From contig JBAUII010000068.1 of the NCBI GenBank assembly GCA_049682815.1, positions 1 to 64,000 on the forward strand: DNA of 64,000 nucleotides, read 5' to 3'. The notes below the pieces were generated by a model, which was not told the origin of the DNA, did not search any database, and saw only the letters and a list, made by a program, of their open reading frames with translations. This stretch comes from DASWID01 sp049682815 (lineage in GTDB: Bacteria; Desulfobacterota_D; UBA1144; Nemesobacterales; CSP1-2). Shown here piece after piece: positions 55,146 through 63,821 of the stretch. A program made the position numbers and the translations under genes. Each line of letters starts with the position of its first letter. The first letter of the stretch is position 1.

Positions 55146-55901
55146 TTGACTTCGGACAGTTCTGAGACATGCTTGGTTAAGGTACAGGCTTTCGAGGGTC
55201 CCCTGGATCTCCTATTACACCTTATCAAAAAACACGAGATCAACATTTATGACATACCAGTGGCTTTAATCACACAGCAATATCTTGAATACCTGAACTT
55301 GATGAAAGAGTTGAATTTAGAGATCGTTGGAGACTATTTGATAATCGCGGCGGAGCTCGGGCATATCAAATCAAAGATGCTGCTGCCAAAGTCTGATGAC
55401 GATGATGAAATTGAAGAAGACGATCCCAGAGCCGATCTGGTAAGAAGGCTTATTGAGTACCAGATGTATCAAGAAGCGGCTGAGCAGTTGTCCAGGCTTG
55501 AAACCCTGGAAAGGGATGTGTTTACAAGATCGTACGAGGACGACACGGCTGATAACGCGAGTCAGCTATTGAAGGTTGATCTCTGGTCTTTAATCGATTC
55601 TTTAAGAGAGGTATTCAAGCGAAGAAATCTGAATATATCGGAGGGAATACAATTTGATATTGAAACAGTAACACTGGACGAGAGGATTCGCGAGGTCAAC
55701 TCTATACTTATTTCAAAAAAGGAAATGAAGTTTGAGGACCTGTTTAGAAAAAATGCGTCAAGATTGGAGCTGATAATTACATTTCTCGCTATTTTAGAGC
55801 TTATAAGAACTCGTACAATAAGTGCATATCAGGAATATCCGTTTGGACCGATAAAATTAGCCTACGAGGGAGAACCCATAAGTTGGAAAAACAATACTTA
55901 A
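55146..55901 (+). CDS. scpA: Segregation and condensation protein A
   Basis: The kleisin partner of the SMC condensin. The N-terminus VQAFEGPLDLLLHLIKKHEINIYD is diagnostic, followed by AAELGHIKSKMLLP, an acidic stretch (DDDDEIEEDD) and the C-terminal winged helix (VTFLAILELIRTRTISAYQ-like). TTG 55146 has GGAGG five bases upstream. Its end overlaps the scpB start by 19 bases. It acts on chromosome compaction and segregation. Confidence 0.95.
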   Translation: MTSDSSETCLVKVQAFEGPLDLLLHLIKKHEINIYDIPVALITQQYLEYLNLMKELNLEIVGDYLIIAAELGHIKSKMLLPKSDDDDEIEEDDPRADLVRRLIEYQMYQEAAEQLSRLETLERDVFTRSYEDDTADNASQLLKVDLWSLIDSLREVFKRRNLNISEGIQFDIETVTLDERIREVNSILISKKEMKFEDLFRKNASRLELIITFLAILELIRTRTISAYQEYPFGPIKLAYEGEPISWKNNT

Positions 55902-56443
55902 AAAAGGTGATTGAGTGCATCATCTTTGTTTCAGAAAAACCCCTTTCAATTCAGAGGCTTCTGAAGGTATTACCTGAAACAAAGAAAAGTGAAATTACTG
56001 AGTGTATCGAGGAATTGATAAGCGAATGGAATTCGCTGGATAGGGGATTTAGATTACATGAGGTTGCCAACGGTTATCAGTTTAGAACCAATTCGGAATT
56101 TAGTGATGAAATCATCCGTTTTAAAGCGATTAAGCCATTCCGTCTGAGTCGTCCGGCTCTGGAGGCGCTCGCAATAATCGCCTATAATCAGCCCATCACA
56201 AGGCTTGAGGTCGATCAGATTAGGGGAGTCGATTCAACAGGTGTCATAGGGGCTCTCTTGGAAAAACGCCTCATCGAAATCAGTGGTAGGAAGGAGGTGA
56301 TCGGAAGACCATTCCTGTATGCAACCACCAGCGAATTTCTCGAGACCTTCGGACTCAAAAGCATGAGGGATCTCCCTAGCCTAAAGGAGCTAGAAGAGCT
56401 AGAGGCATCTTTTGAAAAACCGCTACAGGGACTCGATGCGTGA
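55883..56443 (+). CDS. scpB: Segregation and condensation protein B
   Basis: Winged-helix partner of ScpA in the SMC complex. Recognised by IECIIFVSEKPLSIQRLLKV-like N-terminus, LSRPALEALAIIAYNQPITR and RGVDSTGVIGALLEKRLIE. TTG 55883 overlaps scpA and has GGGAGA upstream. 186 residues is within the normal range. The final 21 bases overlap the end of ybeY on the other strand. Confidence 0.95.
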   Translation: MEKQYLKKVIECIIFVSEKPLSIQRLLKVLPETKKSEITECIEELISEWNSLDRGFRLHEVANGYQFRTNSEFSDEIIRFKAIKPFRLSRPALEALAIIAYNQPITRLEVDQIRGVDSTGVIGALLEKRLIEISGRKEVIGRPFLYATTSEFLETFGLKSMRDLPSLKELEELEASFEKPLQGLDA

Positions 56444-56851
56444 CAGGATTTCTGATTCCTTTTCCCTCATTACCTTGGCTTCGTTTTTTTTCTTATGGTC
56501 ATAGCCCAGCAGATGCAATATCCCATGTATCATCAATTTGTGAATCTCATGTTCAATGCTTAGCTTCTGCAGCTTTGAACGTCTTATTGCCGTGTCAATC
56601 GAAATAATTACATCTCCAAGTATGGAATCATCGGGTCCATCCTGGGGAAAGGACAGGACATCGGTGGTCCGGTTTATGTTTCTATAATCCGCGTTCAGCT
56701 TCCGCATTTCCTCGTCGCCAACAAAAGCTACGCACAACTCCTTATTTCCTGACACATTGAGTGTTTTAAGTATGAAAAGCGCCTTCCTTTTCAGGTTCTT
56801 CTTTTGCTCGCTCCTTAGGTAATTGACCCTGTCTAATATAGATAATGTCAT
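56423..56851 (-). CDS. ybeY: Endoribonuclease YbeY (rRNA maturation)
   Basis: A single-strand RNase needed for 16S rRNA 3' maturation and ribosome quality control. The zinc motif HGILHLLGYDH with the third histidine is complete, preceded by LNADYRNINRTTDVLSF and a VGDEEMR segment. 142 residues. It runs against scpB and overlaps its 3' end by 21 bases, an unusually long tail-to-tail overlap. It is not in its common context with phoH and lnt. Confidence 0.95.
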   Translation of the reverse strand: MTLSILDRVNYLRSEQKKNLKRKALFILKTLNVSGNKELCVAFVGDEEMRKLNADYRNINRTTDVLSFPQDGPDDSILGDVIISIDTAIRRSKLQKLSIEHEIHKLMIHGILHLLGYDHKKKNEAKVMREKESEILSRIESL

Positions 56852-56964
56852 ATGGAAAAATTAAATTACCCAATTTCAATCTTCAGATCAATTTAGCGAG
56901 CAATTTCGCTTTCCCTTGCTAAAGGTTTGTAAATCTAGGTTATAATCATTCTAAACAATCCATC

Positions 56965-57714
56965 ATGCACTCAGATTATCTGTTCGAAAAAATTGAGACC
57001 CTTTTTAACAGGTCCGGGTTCAATATCGTAAGCAAGGTTAAAACAAACGACTATCACAAGAATTTTAAACACAGGGACGAACCGGATAAAGTCTTGCAAA
57101 ATGGTAAATCCATCATCCTCGCTGGGTTTGCCGGTAATGGGTTCTGGGATATCTTGCGAGCATTCTTGAGAAATAATCCTGATTCCGAAGAAACTCGAAT
57201 TGATTGGATAGATGATTACACGCAAATTATATTCAAATCGGCAGCAGAGATTTTAGACCACAGCAGTGTTTCATACGAAATGGTTTTTCCGTTTGGCATA
57301 ACCGCCCTCGATCTGGACTTTATGGAACTGGGAAGAATGTCTGGAGTAGGAGTTGACAGCCTCCTGGGAATACTTTTACATCCTGAGTATGGTCCTTGGA
57401 TTTCTCTAAGGGGTTCCATAATTACCGATCTGGTATTTTCCGCTTATGATAGCCCGCTTGAGAATTTCGCGCCCTGCCCTCCTTGCCCCAAGCCATGCAT
57501 TACAGCATGCCCCGCGAAAACCATATCAAACAGGGGTTGGAACTGGAATGCATGCATGGATTACCGCTTGAGTAGCGAAACCTGTGAAACCAATTGTGCA
57601 TCAAGGCGAGCCTGCCCGTATGGGAAGGAGCATCAGTATACTGGAGAACAACTCGCCCATCATCACAAATTTGTACTTAAGAGTGTAAAACAGTATCGGA
57701 CGAAGAAAACATAA
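56965..57714 (+). CDS. Epoxyqueuosine-reductase-like Fe-S protein
   Basis: A 249-residue protein with a C-terminal cysteine-rich region that binds iron-sulfur: PCPPCPKPCITACPAKT and SETCETNCASRRACPYG. The N-terminal two thirds have a GFAGNGFWDILRAF segment and a GVGVDSLLGILLHPEYGPWI part that loosely recall the QueG fold around the first ferredoxin. The arrangement differs from full-length QueG (about 370 residues), so I call only the family resemblance. It is a soluble redox protein of unknown substrate and the last housekeeping-like gene before the accessory region. Confidence 0.7.
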   Translation: MHSDYLFEKIETLFNRSGFNIVSKVKTNDYHKNFKHRDEPDKVLQNGKSIILAGFAGNGFWDILRAFLRNNPDSEETRIDWIDDYTQIIFKSAAEILDHSSVSYEMVFPFGITALDLDFMELGRMSGVGVDSLLGILLHPEYGPWISLRGSIITDLVFSAYDSPLENFAPCPPCPKPCITACPAKTISNRGWNWNACMDYRLSSETCETNCASRRACPYGKEHQYTGEQLAHHHKFVLKSVKQYRTKKT

Positions 57715-57815
57715 TCATTAAGAATAGCCGATCCCCTAACTATATGTAGGGAAGGCATATATGCATTCCCTAGAATTTGGTTAAAAAAAATTCCCTTTTG
57801 TTAGGTTGATAAAAC

Positions 57816-57831
57816 GTACGTCTTAACGTAC
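57816..57831. promoter_or_regulatory. Inverted-repeat operator candidate for yefM
   Basis: GTACGT-CTTA-ACGTAC, a perfect 6-bp inverted repeat with a 4-base spacer, 22 bases upstream of the antitoxin start. Phd/YefM proteins bind GTAC-centred palindromes in their own promoters, so this is a likely operator. Confidence 0.5.
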
Positions 57832-57853
57832 ACTTTTAATAAAGGTTATTAAA

Positions 57854-58096
57854 ATGAAGATCGTAAAAGCAACCGAAGCAAGAAACAATTTATACAGGTT
57901 GATTGACGAGGCTAGTGAATCCCATGAGCCGATTCAAATATCCGGTAAGCGTTCGAATGCCGTTCTTATATCTGAAGAGGATTGGCGATCCATTCAAGAA
58001 ACACTTAACTTGGTCTCTATACCAGGGATGAGGGAATCAATAATTGAAGGACTTCAGACGCCGGTAGAGGAGTGCTCTGAGGAACCAGAGTGGTGA
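57854..58096 (+). CDS. yefM: Phd/YefM-family antitoxin, no toxin next to it
   Basis: An 80-residue antitoxin: the N-terminus IVKATEARNNLYRLIDEA and the GKRSNAVLISEEDWRSI region are the DNA-binding YefM fold, and the C-terminus PGMRESIIEGLQTP is the toxin-binding tail. AAAGG lies about ten bases before ATG. A YoeB/RelE-type toxin gene should follow, but the next in-frame reading (GTG at the stop) ends after 17 codons without family similarity. It is therefore an orphan, perhaps left after toxin loss, or it neutralises a toxin elsewhere. Confidence 0.88.
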   Translation: MKIVKATEARNNLYRLIDEASESHEPIQISGKRSNAVLISEEDWRSIQETLNLVSIPGMRESIIEGLQTPVEECSEEPEW

Positions 58097-58401
58097 TTAG
58101 TCCCTTTAATTATCCAGGAATTAAAATACATTATTTTTCTCTATAAATTTAATAGCTGCTATTCATAAGGAATTGGAATACTTAAACCAAAAGAAAGAAG
58201 AGGACAGTACAGAGGAAATTGATCATAAAAGGAGAAAGATAATTCAACAAATAGGGGGCGAGAAGAACCAGGCCAAAAAATAACTCATTTATTCATGCCC
58301 GCCCCTGTCCTTCCTTCAATCAAGAGTTGCTCCCGAGGACCTTTGTCGGGAATCCGCCACCATTCTGTCATCCCCGAATGCTTTAATCGGGGATCCATAA
58401 A

Positions 58402-58440
58402 GACGTCATTGCGAGTGGCAACGCCACGAAGCAATCTCAT
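58402..58440 (+). repeat. Dispersed GCGAG...GAAGCAATCTC repeat, copy 4
   Basis: ACGTCATTGCGAGTGGCAAC then GCCACGAAGCAATCTCAT, with a perfect GTGGC/GCCAC inner pair. Same family as the copies at 18886, 19211 and 20336. Confidence 0.7.
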
Positions 58441-58903
58441 ATTCGCCCCCCCTACCCTCCATTCTCTTTCATCATTTGAATCTTGTCATGAGTCCTTTAA
58501 AATCCCGTCCCTTCACCCTGTCTGAGCCCTGAGCCTGTCGAACTATCGAATGGGGTCGAAGGATCGAACGCTGATCCGGGTTCTCCCCATACTCCGACAA
58601 GACCATATGAGGCCAAATGCGTGGAATGAGAAAAGGGCGTGACAAACAAATAAGCAAAGCCTGTGCACAACTTATTCAAATTACAACAATACAAGCCTGA
58701 CCCGTAGCTCTAAGTAATTATGCAATATCTTATTATCTAAGTCTCCTCTATCCATTGGTTTGTTTTTAATTTGGTTCATTATTCCTAAAGATTTCATTGA
58801 GCGGATTATCATCCTAAGCTCTTCAGGCCAAGCTACAAAGAAATAGCCAAGCTATGATAACAGGGTGGCACTTATATTATCCTCGATGGTGGTCTGGCGA
58901 ATA

Positions 58904-58932
58904 TTGCATATTAAACGGCTTTTGTGTATAAT
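58904..58932 (+). promoter_or_regulatory. Near-consensus promoter of the E2-E1-JAB operon
   Basis: TTGCAT at 58904-58909, exactly 17 bases, then a perfect TATAAT at 58927-58932. It lies 105 bases upstream of the first gene of the operon (59037). Confidence 0.65.
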
Positions 58933-59036
58933 CTTTACCATATAAAACGAGTATGCACTATTTGTTTAAGACAAACTATAACACAAGAGATTTATTTATT
59001 AATATTCAAAAATATCTCTACAAGGGGGTTAATAAG

Positions 59037-59414
59037 ATGAGAATAAAATTCATATCTCCTAAGGCTGGATATGGGAAAGTAAAATGTACTGTGCACAAAA
59101 ACGGTAAGTTAGGTTTTTCCCAAGCTGCCATTAAAAGATTGAATGTAACCGACTCTAAACATTTCAAAATTGGTGTCAACGAAGAAGATAAGTCTGATGA
59201 TAGCTTGTACCTTATGGTAACAGAGAATGAAGATAGAGATACATACAATGTAAATAAAGCCGGCAACTACTATTATCTGAATACTAGAAATTTGTTTGAT
59301 GAACTAAACCTGAATTATAGAAACAAGCGTATTATATACGATATTGAAGAGATTGAATACGAGGGAACACGATTGTATAAATTAAATAAGAGGGAGTTGG
59401 ACAGGAGTAAATAG
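59037..59414 (+). CDS. Small beta-rich protein of unknown function, first gene of the conjugation operon
   Basis: 125 residues from ATG 59037, which has AAGGGGG eight bases upstream; the in-frame ATG at 58953 has no binding site. I do not recognise the family. The pattern is alternating beta strands: KVKCTVHKNGKLGF, then AAIKRLNV, KHFKIGVNEED, DSLYLMVTE and a Tyr-rich GNYYYLNTRNLFDE segment. The middle recalls AbrB-like or small beta-barrel folds. There is no C-terminal di-glycine, membrane segment or signal. Its place behind the promoter and 74 bases before the MBL gene makes it a candidate partner, substrate or sensor of the system. Confidence 0.7.
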   Translation: MRIKFISPKAGYGKVKCTVHKNGKLGFSQAAIKRLNVTDSKHFKIGVNEEDKSDDSLYLMVTENEDRDTYNVNKAGNYYYLNTRNLFDELNLNYRNKRIIYDIEEIEYEGTRLYKLNKRELDRSK

Positions 59415-59488
59415 AGGTGATAAATATAGCTTGAATATCTATGCATTTATGTTAGATTTCTAAAACCTATTATGACGGAGGAAAAATT

Positions 59489-60634
59489 TTGCATAAATTA
59501 ACATTTTATCCGCTTGGAAATGCAGATACCTGCAAGATTGATCTTTCAGATGGACAAAAGCTTCTCTTTGACTATGCCCACTTGCGAGATAACGAGAATG
59601 AAGAAGATCTTCGAGCAGATCTGGAAAAATTGCTCCGAGAGGATTTAGAAGCAGCAGGACGTGATTATTTCGATGTTGTGGCATTTACGCATGCTGACAC
59701 AGACCATATAAAACGTGCTTCTGAATTTTTTTTCTTAGAGCATGCTAGCAAATATCAGGGTGATGAACGTATTAAAATCAAGGAACTTTGGGTTCCTGCC
59801 GCTATGATAATCGAAGAAGGATTAAAAGATGATGCTAGAGTGTTGCGGAGTGAAGCTAGATATCGCCTAAAGAATGGTTTTGGCATAAGAGTTTTTTCTC
59901 GACCTGAAAGGCTAAAAGATTGGTTTGAAGAACAAGGTATAGCAGTAGAGGAGCGGAGTGGATTAATAACCAACGCTGGTCAAACGGTTCCAGGATTTAA
60001 CAAAGATAGGGACGGAGTTGAGTTTTTTGTTCATTCGCCTTTTGCACTACGAGATGGTGAAGAATTAGAGGATCGTAATGAGAGTTCTTTAATACTCCAT
60101 ATAACACTCATTTGCAAGGGGAGGGAAACAAAATTTTTACTCATAGGAGACTCAACGCATGACGCTTTAGCTAATGTAGTGAATATTACAAAATATCACC
60201 ATAGAGAAGAACGCTTGGAATGGGATATTTACGATATACCCCACCATTGTAGCTACTTAGCACTTAGCGATGAAAAAAGAGCGAAAAAAACTATACCTGC
60301 TCCAGAAGTTAAGTGGCTATTAGATCAAGGCAGTAAGAAGGGTGTTTTAGTATCTAGCAGCAATCCAATTCCAAATGATTATGAAAATCCTCAGCCCCCA
60401 CATAAGCAGGCAGCAAGTTGTTACGAAGATATTGAGCAGGGTATAGATGGTAGATTTAAGGTAACGATGGAGCATCCGACTGTATCTAAACCAGAACCAT
60501 TAGTTATTACCATTGACGAGTGGGGAGCTAAACCAAAGTTAATTATTTCGGGTGGTGGATCTGCAACTACAAGTCGTCCAGCACCAAGGGCTGGTATTTT
60601 GAATGACGCTAAATTATCTTCCAGTACTGGGTGA
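59489..60634 (+). CDS. Metallo-beta-lactamase-fold protein of the E2-E1-JAB operon
   Basis: A 381-residue MBL-fold hydrolase of the ComEC-like type. Metal ligands are H68, D70, D72 and H73 in FTHADTDH, D221 in LLIGDSTHD, and H252/H253 in DIPHHCSY. The start is TTG 59489, seven bases after GGAGG. After the fold comes a low-complexity tail (about 350-381) with GGG at 355-357 and TTSRPAPRAG. The tail is encoded across the 32-base overlap with the next gene, so the two are translationally coupled. MBL genes next to E1/JAB genes have been described in bacterial ubiquitin-like operons; the substrate is unknown, with nucleic acids or nucleotides plausible. Confidence 0.88.
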   Translation: MHKLTFYPLGNADTCKIDLSDGQKLLFDYAHLRDNENEEDLRADLEKLLREDLEAAGRDYFDVVAFTHADTDHIKRASEFFFLEHASKYQGDERIKIKELWVPAAMIIEEGLKDDARVLRSEARYRLKNGFGIRVFSRPERLKDWFEEQGIAVEERSGLITNAGQTVPGFNKDRDGVEFFVHSPFALRDGEELEDRNESSLILHITLICKGRETKFLLIGDSTHDALANVVNITKYHHREERLEWDIYDIPHHCSYLALSDEKRAKKTIPAPEVKWLLDQGSKKGVLVSSSNPIPNDYENPQPPHKQAASCYEDIEQGIDGRFKVTMEHPTVSKPEPLVITIDEWGAKPKLIISGGGSATTSRPAPRAGILNDAKLSSSTG

Positions 60635-62852
60635 TGTAATATCCAAAAGTGATCTTAGAATTTCTAAAGCCAAAGAGATTTCAGATGCTTTAGAAAAATT
60701 ACCTTATTTCTCACTTATAGAACTAAGAAGAATAACAAATCCATATGAGGCGGAAGCGGTAATATTTGATACCGAGGTGGAAATTGGACAAAAAACTATC
60801 CATGATATTCGTAGTACGGAACGAATTGCAGTAATTTTTACTCCAGAAGATAAATTCGTTCCTGAGGTTCTTGGTCTCCGCCCAGATTTTCCTTTAGTCC
60901 CTCATTTGAACTTACGTCAACAAGAAAGGCCCCGAAGCCTTTGTCTATTCAGTGAGAAGTACAGTGAAGTGAAATTTCACTGGACACCAAAATACTTTTT
61001 GGAGCGCATCCGTGAATGGTTAGCTCTTAGCGCTAAGGGTGAACTTCATGGAGATGATCAACCTCTAGAACCATTATTAATAGGATCACCTATAAAACTA
61101 ATATTTCCATTCGACCTATTTGATGGAAAAAATATTGACGAACTTGAATTGATAATAATACGACGTGCCGATTATGGAAGTAACGGATCGACTCTAATTG
61201 CTAATCGACAGAAAGACACTCCGACGATTAATAAAGAAGAGATACGATTTATTGCATTTCCAATCCAGGGCAGGCCTCAAGCGCACGGAATAATTTATAA
61301 TCAGCCCGCGAATTTGTCAGAGCTTCACGACTTTCTAGATAGAACAAAGATTGATTTATTGAATGAACTACGAGGCTTTTTGAGAAAGTTTCAAACAAGT
61401 CACCCTAATAGTAACTTAATTAGAGCTCACCTTATATTGATTATTAATCTCCCTAAGACAAGACATAGTAGTGGTAAACCCGAATCATCAGATATGTGGG
61501 CTTTCTGGTTGGAAGACACAATAGAAGAACTAGGAAGGAAAATTGGAATCTGGGAGAAAAAGGCAGGAGGGTTAGGAATCTTAATACCTCCTGACTATTT
61601 TAAAAAGGGTGAAGATGTGAAAATACACATACTCGATCCTACACCCTACTTATCACGAGAACTTGCTTCTAAGTTAAATGGATTAAACCGAATAGATGAC
61701 AGACAATTTTGTCTTGTTGGAGTTGGAGCACTTGGTTCACAAGTATTGAATAATCTCGTTCGAATGGGTATTGGAAACTGGACAATCATTGATGAAGATT
61801 GTTTGCTTCCCCATAATCTTGCTCGTCATGCACTTACAAGTATTCATTTGGGATATTCCAAAGCAGAAATGCTTGCGGCAGAAGCGAATGGAATGATAAA
61901 AGGTGAGCCAGTCGCAAGCTCCATTGTAACTGATGTTTTAAATCCCCTAGATTCATTTGAGAATCTAAATTCTGCTTTCAAAGAGGCTCGAGTTATTATA
62001 GATGCGTCTGCATCAATCCCAGTTGCTCGACATTTGGTTCGAGATATCAAATCCAGAGCTCGCCGCCTGTCTATATTTCTCAACCCATCAGGAAGTGATG
62101 TCGTTATTCTTGCAGAAGATGAAAAAAGAAAACTTCCCCTTGATTGTTTGGAAATGCAATATTATCGTTACGTGATAACTAAGCCTAAATTAAAAACTCA
62201 TTTTCAAAGAAAGGTTGGCTCAGTTCGTTATGCTCGCTCATGCAGAGACATAAGTAGCACTATTCCACAAGACCTAGTTTCATTACATTCTTCCATATGT
62301 TGCCGAGGGATCCTCAGTTTGATTAAGCAGAAGAAGTCACGTATTTCGATATGGAAGGCTGACATTATTGATTTGACAGTGACGAAATACAACGTTCCAA
62401 TTTATGAGATTATACAGAGGAAGCTTGGCCCCTGGACCTTATGTTTCGATCAGTTTTTGTTAAATAAAATATCAGAATCACGGGAAGAAAAATTGCCAAA
62501 CGAAACCGGAGGTGTTCTGATAGGATCTTACGACATGCAAAGAAAGATTGTTTACGTTGTGGATACTATTTTGTCACCTCCTGACAGTTTTGAATATCCG
62601 ACCGCATATATAAGAGGGTGCAAAGGATTAAAAAAACGTGTTGATGAAATTCAAGAAACAACTATAGGAATGTTGAATTATGTAGGAGAGTGGCATTCCC
62701 ACCCATGTGGATTTAATACTAAACTTAGTGACGATGATAAAAAATTGTTTAGCTGGCTGAAAGAAAATATGAATATAGAAGGATTACCTGCATTGATGCT
62801 GATTGCAGGAGATAAAGCAAAATACTCGTGGTACCTTGAGAACACTAGTTAA
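60603..62852 (+). CDS. E2-E1(ThiF)-JAB triple-domain ubiquitin-like conjugation protein
   Basis: 749 residues fuse three activities. Residues about 1-160 look like a prokaryotic E2: FPLVPHLNL, then RSLCLF with candidate catalytic C114, and W...FLERIREWLALSAKGELHG. A middle part (160-360) links to an E1/ThiF adenylation domain (about 362-580): FCLVGVGALGSQVLNNLV with the GxGxxG loop at 373-378, TIIDEDCLLPHNLARHAL, DASASIPVAR, and candidate thiol C547 in YARSCRDIS. Residues about 610-749 are a JAB/JAMM peptidase: NETGGVLIG with E634, then WHSHPCGF and SDDD giving H698, H700 and D712 as zinc ligands. One chain could activate, transfer and remove a ubiquitin-like protein. In type II CBASS the E2-E1 (Cap2) and JAB (Cap3) are separate proteins. 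Confidence 0.9.
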   Translation: MTLNYLPVLGDVISKSDLRISKAKEISDALEKLPYFSLIELRRITNPYEAEAVIFDTEVEIGQKTIHDIRSTERIAVIFTPEDKFVPEVLGLRPDFPLVPHLNLRQQERPRSLCLFSEKYSEVKFHWTPKYFLERIREWLALSAKGELHGDDQPLEPLLIGSPIKLIFPFDLFDGKNIDELELIIIRRADYGSNGSTLIANRQKDTPTINKEEIRFIAFPIQGRPQAHGIIYNQPANLSELHDFLDRTKIDLLNELRGFLRKFQTSHPNSNLIRAHLILIINLPKTRHSSGKPESSDMWAFWLEDTIEELGRKIGIWEKKAGGLGILIPPDYFKKGEDVKIHILDPTPYLSRELASKLNGLNRIDDRQFCLVGVGALGSQVLNNLVRMGIGNWTIIDEDCLLPHNLARHALTSIHLGYSKAEMLAAEANGMIKGEPVASSIVTDVLNPLDSFENLNSAFKEARVIIDASASIPVARHLVRDIKSRARRLSIFLNPSGSDVVILAEDEKRKLPLDCLEMQYYRYVITKPKLKTHFQRKVGSVRYARSCRDISSTIPQDLVSLHSSICCRGILSLIKQKKSRISIWKADIIDLTVTKYNVPIYEIIQRKLGPWTLCFDQFLLNKISESREEKLPNETGGVLIGSYDMQRKIVYVVDTILSPPDSFEYPTAYIRGCKGLKKRVDEIQETTIGMLNYVGEWHSHPCGFNTKLSDDDKKLFSWLKENMNIEGLPALMLIAGDKAKYSWYLENTS

Positions 62853-63003
62853 TTTATCACCTATCATGATAAAGGAAACTCTGAAATTTTGATTTATAGG
62901 TGAAACTTGAAAAAAGGATTTGAATTCTTTTTTGTAAGTTACCAGTAATACTGTGATTACAAAAAAATGAGCATATATGATAATGAACTAAGGAGAATTA
63001 GAA

Positions 63004-63819
63004 GTGGAAGTGCATTTTATAGATGTAGGTTGTGGAAACATGGTATTAATTGTTCTCCCAGAAGGATCGGTGTTAATTTACGATTGTAATATAACAAATG
63101 ATAATACAGGGAGGGTTCTTTTATACTTATATAGAATCATAGATAATAAATCTATAGATGTCTTTATTAATTCGCATAGAGATGCTGATCATATGAGAGG
63201 AATAAAAAAGCTACATGCTGCCAACACAATCAAAGCGATTTGGGATACGGGAGTACCTGGAACCACTACTTATTCACCAGAATACAGGGAATATATGGAT
63301 CTTCGTAGATCGCTTCCTTCAAAAGAGATTGAACCAAGGAAATACTGGACATATGGAGATGCCAAGCTAAGATGTATGAATTCAAAATGGGAGGACTTCT
63401 CTGAGCCAAATGAACAAAGTGTGGTATTGAAAATTGAGTATAAAGGGTCGTCGGTTATGCTCAGCGGAGATACGAACTATAGACCATGGAAAGAGAAACT
63501 TCTTACTTTTTATAAAAACGGTGACCTCGGGTCCGACATTTTGCTTGCTGCTCATCATGGTTCATTATCGTTCTTTGATGATCCATCAAATTCCCAAAAT
63601 TATTACACCAACCATATTAGAAAAATAAATCCAGCAATGACTCTGATATCTGTTGGGCCAAATAATTATGACCTTCCAAATAAGAAAGCCGTTGAGCTCT
63701 ATGAGAAATTTTCACGAGGTTCCGAGAAAGGAAATAAAGTTTTCACAACAGAAAATAAAGGTACTATGAAGTTGGTAATGAAAGAAGCGGGAGGCTGGAC
63801 ATTATATAGCAATCAATAA
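63004..63819 (+). CDS. Second MBL-fold hydrolase, ComEC-like
   Basis: A 271-residue MBL protein. It opens with VHFIDVGCGNMVLIVLP, the usual first strands of ComEC-type MBLs. Metal ligands: H58, D60, D62 and H63 in SHRDADH, D156 in MLSGDTNYR, and H184/H185 in LAAHHGSLS. GTG 63004 has AAGGAG about eight bases upstream. It is 151 bases after the triple-domain gene and only two bases before the next, membrane-protein gene, so it forms a unit with that. It is not a close copy of the MBL at 59489 (shorter, no tail). Confidence 0.88.
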   Translation: MEVHFIDVGCGNMVLIVLPEGSVLIYDCNITNDNTGRVLLYLYRIIDNKSIDVFINSHRDADHMRGIKKLHAANTIKAIWDTGVPGTTTYSPEYREYMDLRRSLPSKEIEPRKYWTYGDAKLRCMNSKWEDFSEPNEQSVVLKIEYKGSSVMLSGDTNYRPWKEKLLTFYKNGDLGSDILLAAHHGSLSFFDDPSNSQNYYTNHIRKINPAMTLISVGPNNYDLPNKKAVELYEKFSRGSEKGNKVFTTENKGTMKLVMKEAGGWTLYSNQ

Positions 63820-63821
63820 AA

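Larger units (their letters stand above)
58097..58952. other. Repeat-rich debris between antitoxin and the conjugation operon
   Basis: No intact gene. A reading frame without a standard start at about 58125-58282 encodes a charged tail (HKELEYLNQKKEEDSTEE, then DHKRRK) that looks like a gene remnant. Another short frame lies on the minus strand at 58681-58812. At 58340-58445 are TCCCCGAATGCTTTAATCGG and the CGTCATTGCGAG ... GAAGCAATCTC element, also seen at 18.9-20.4 kb. A GAGCCTGTCGAAC repeat lies near 58530. This marks the edge of accessory DNA. Confidence 0.6.
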
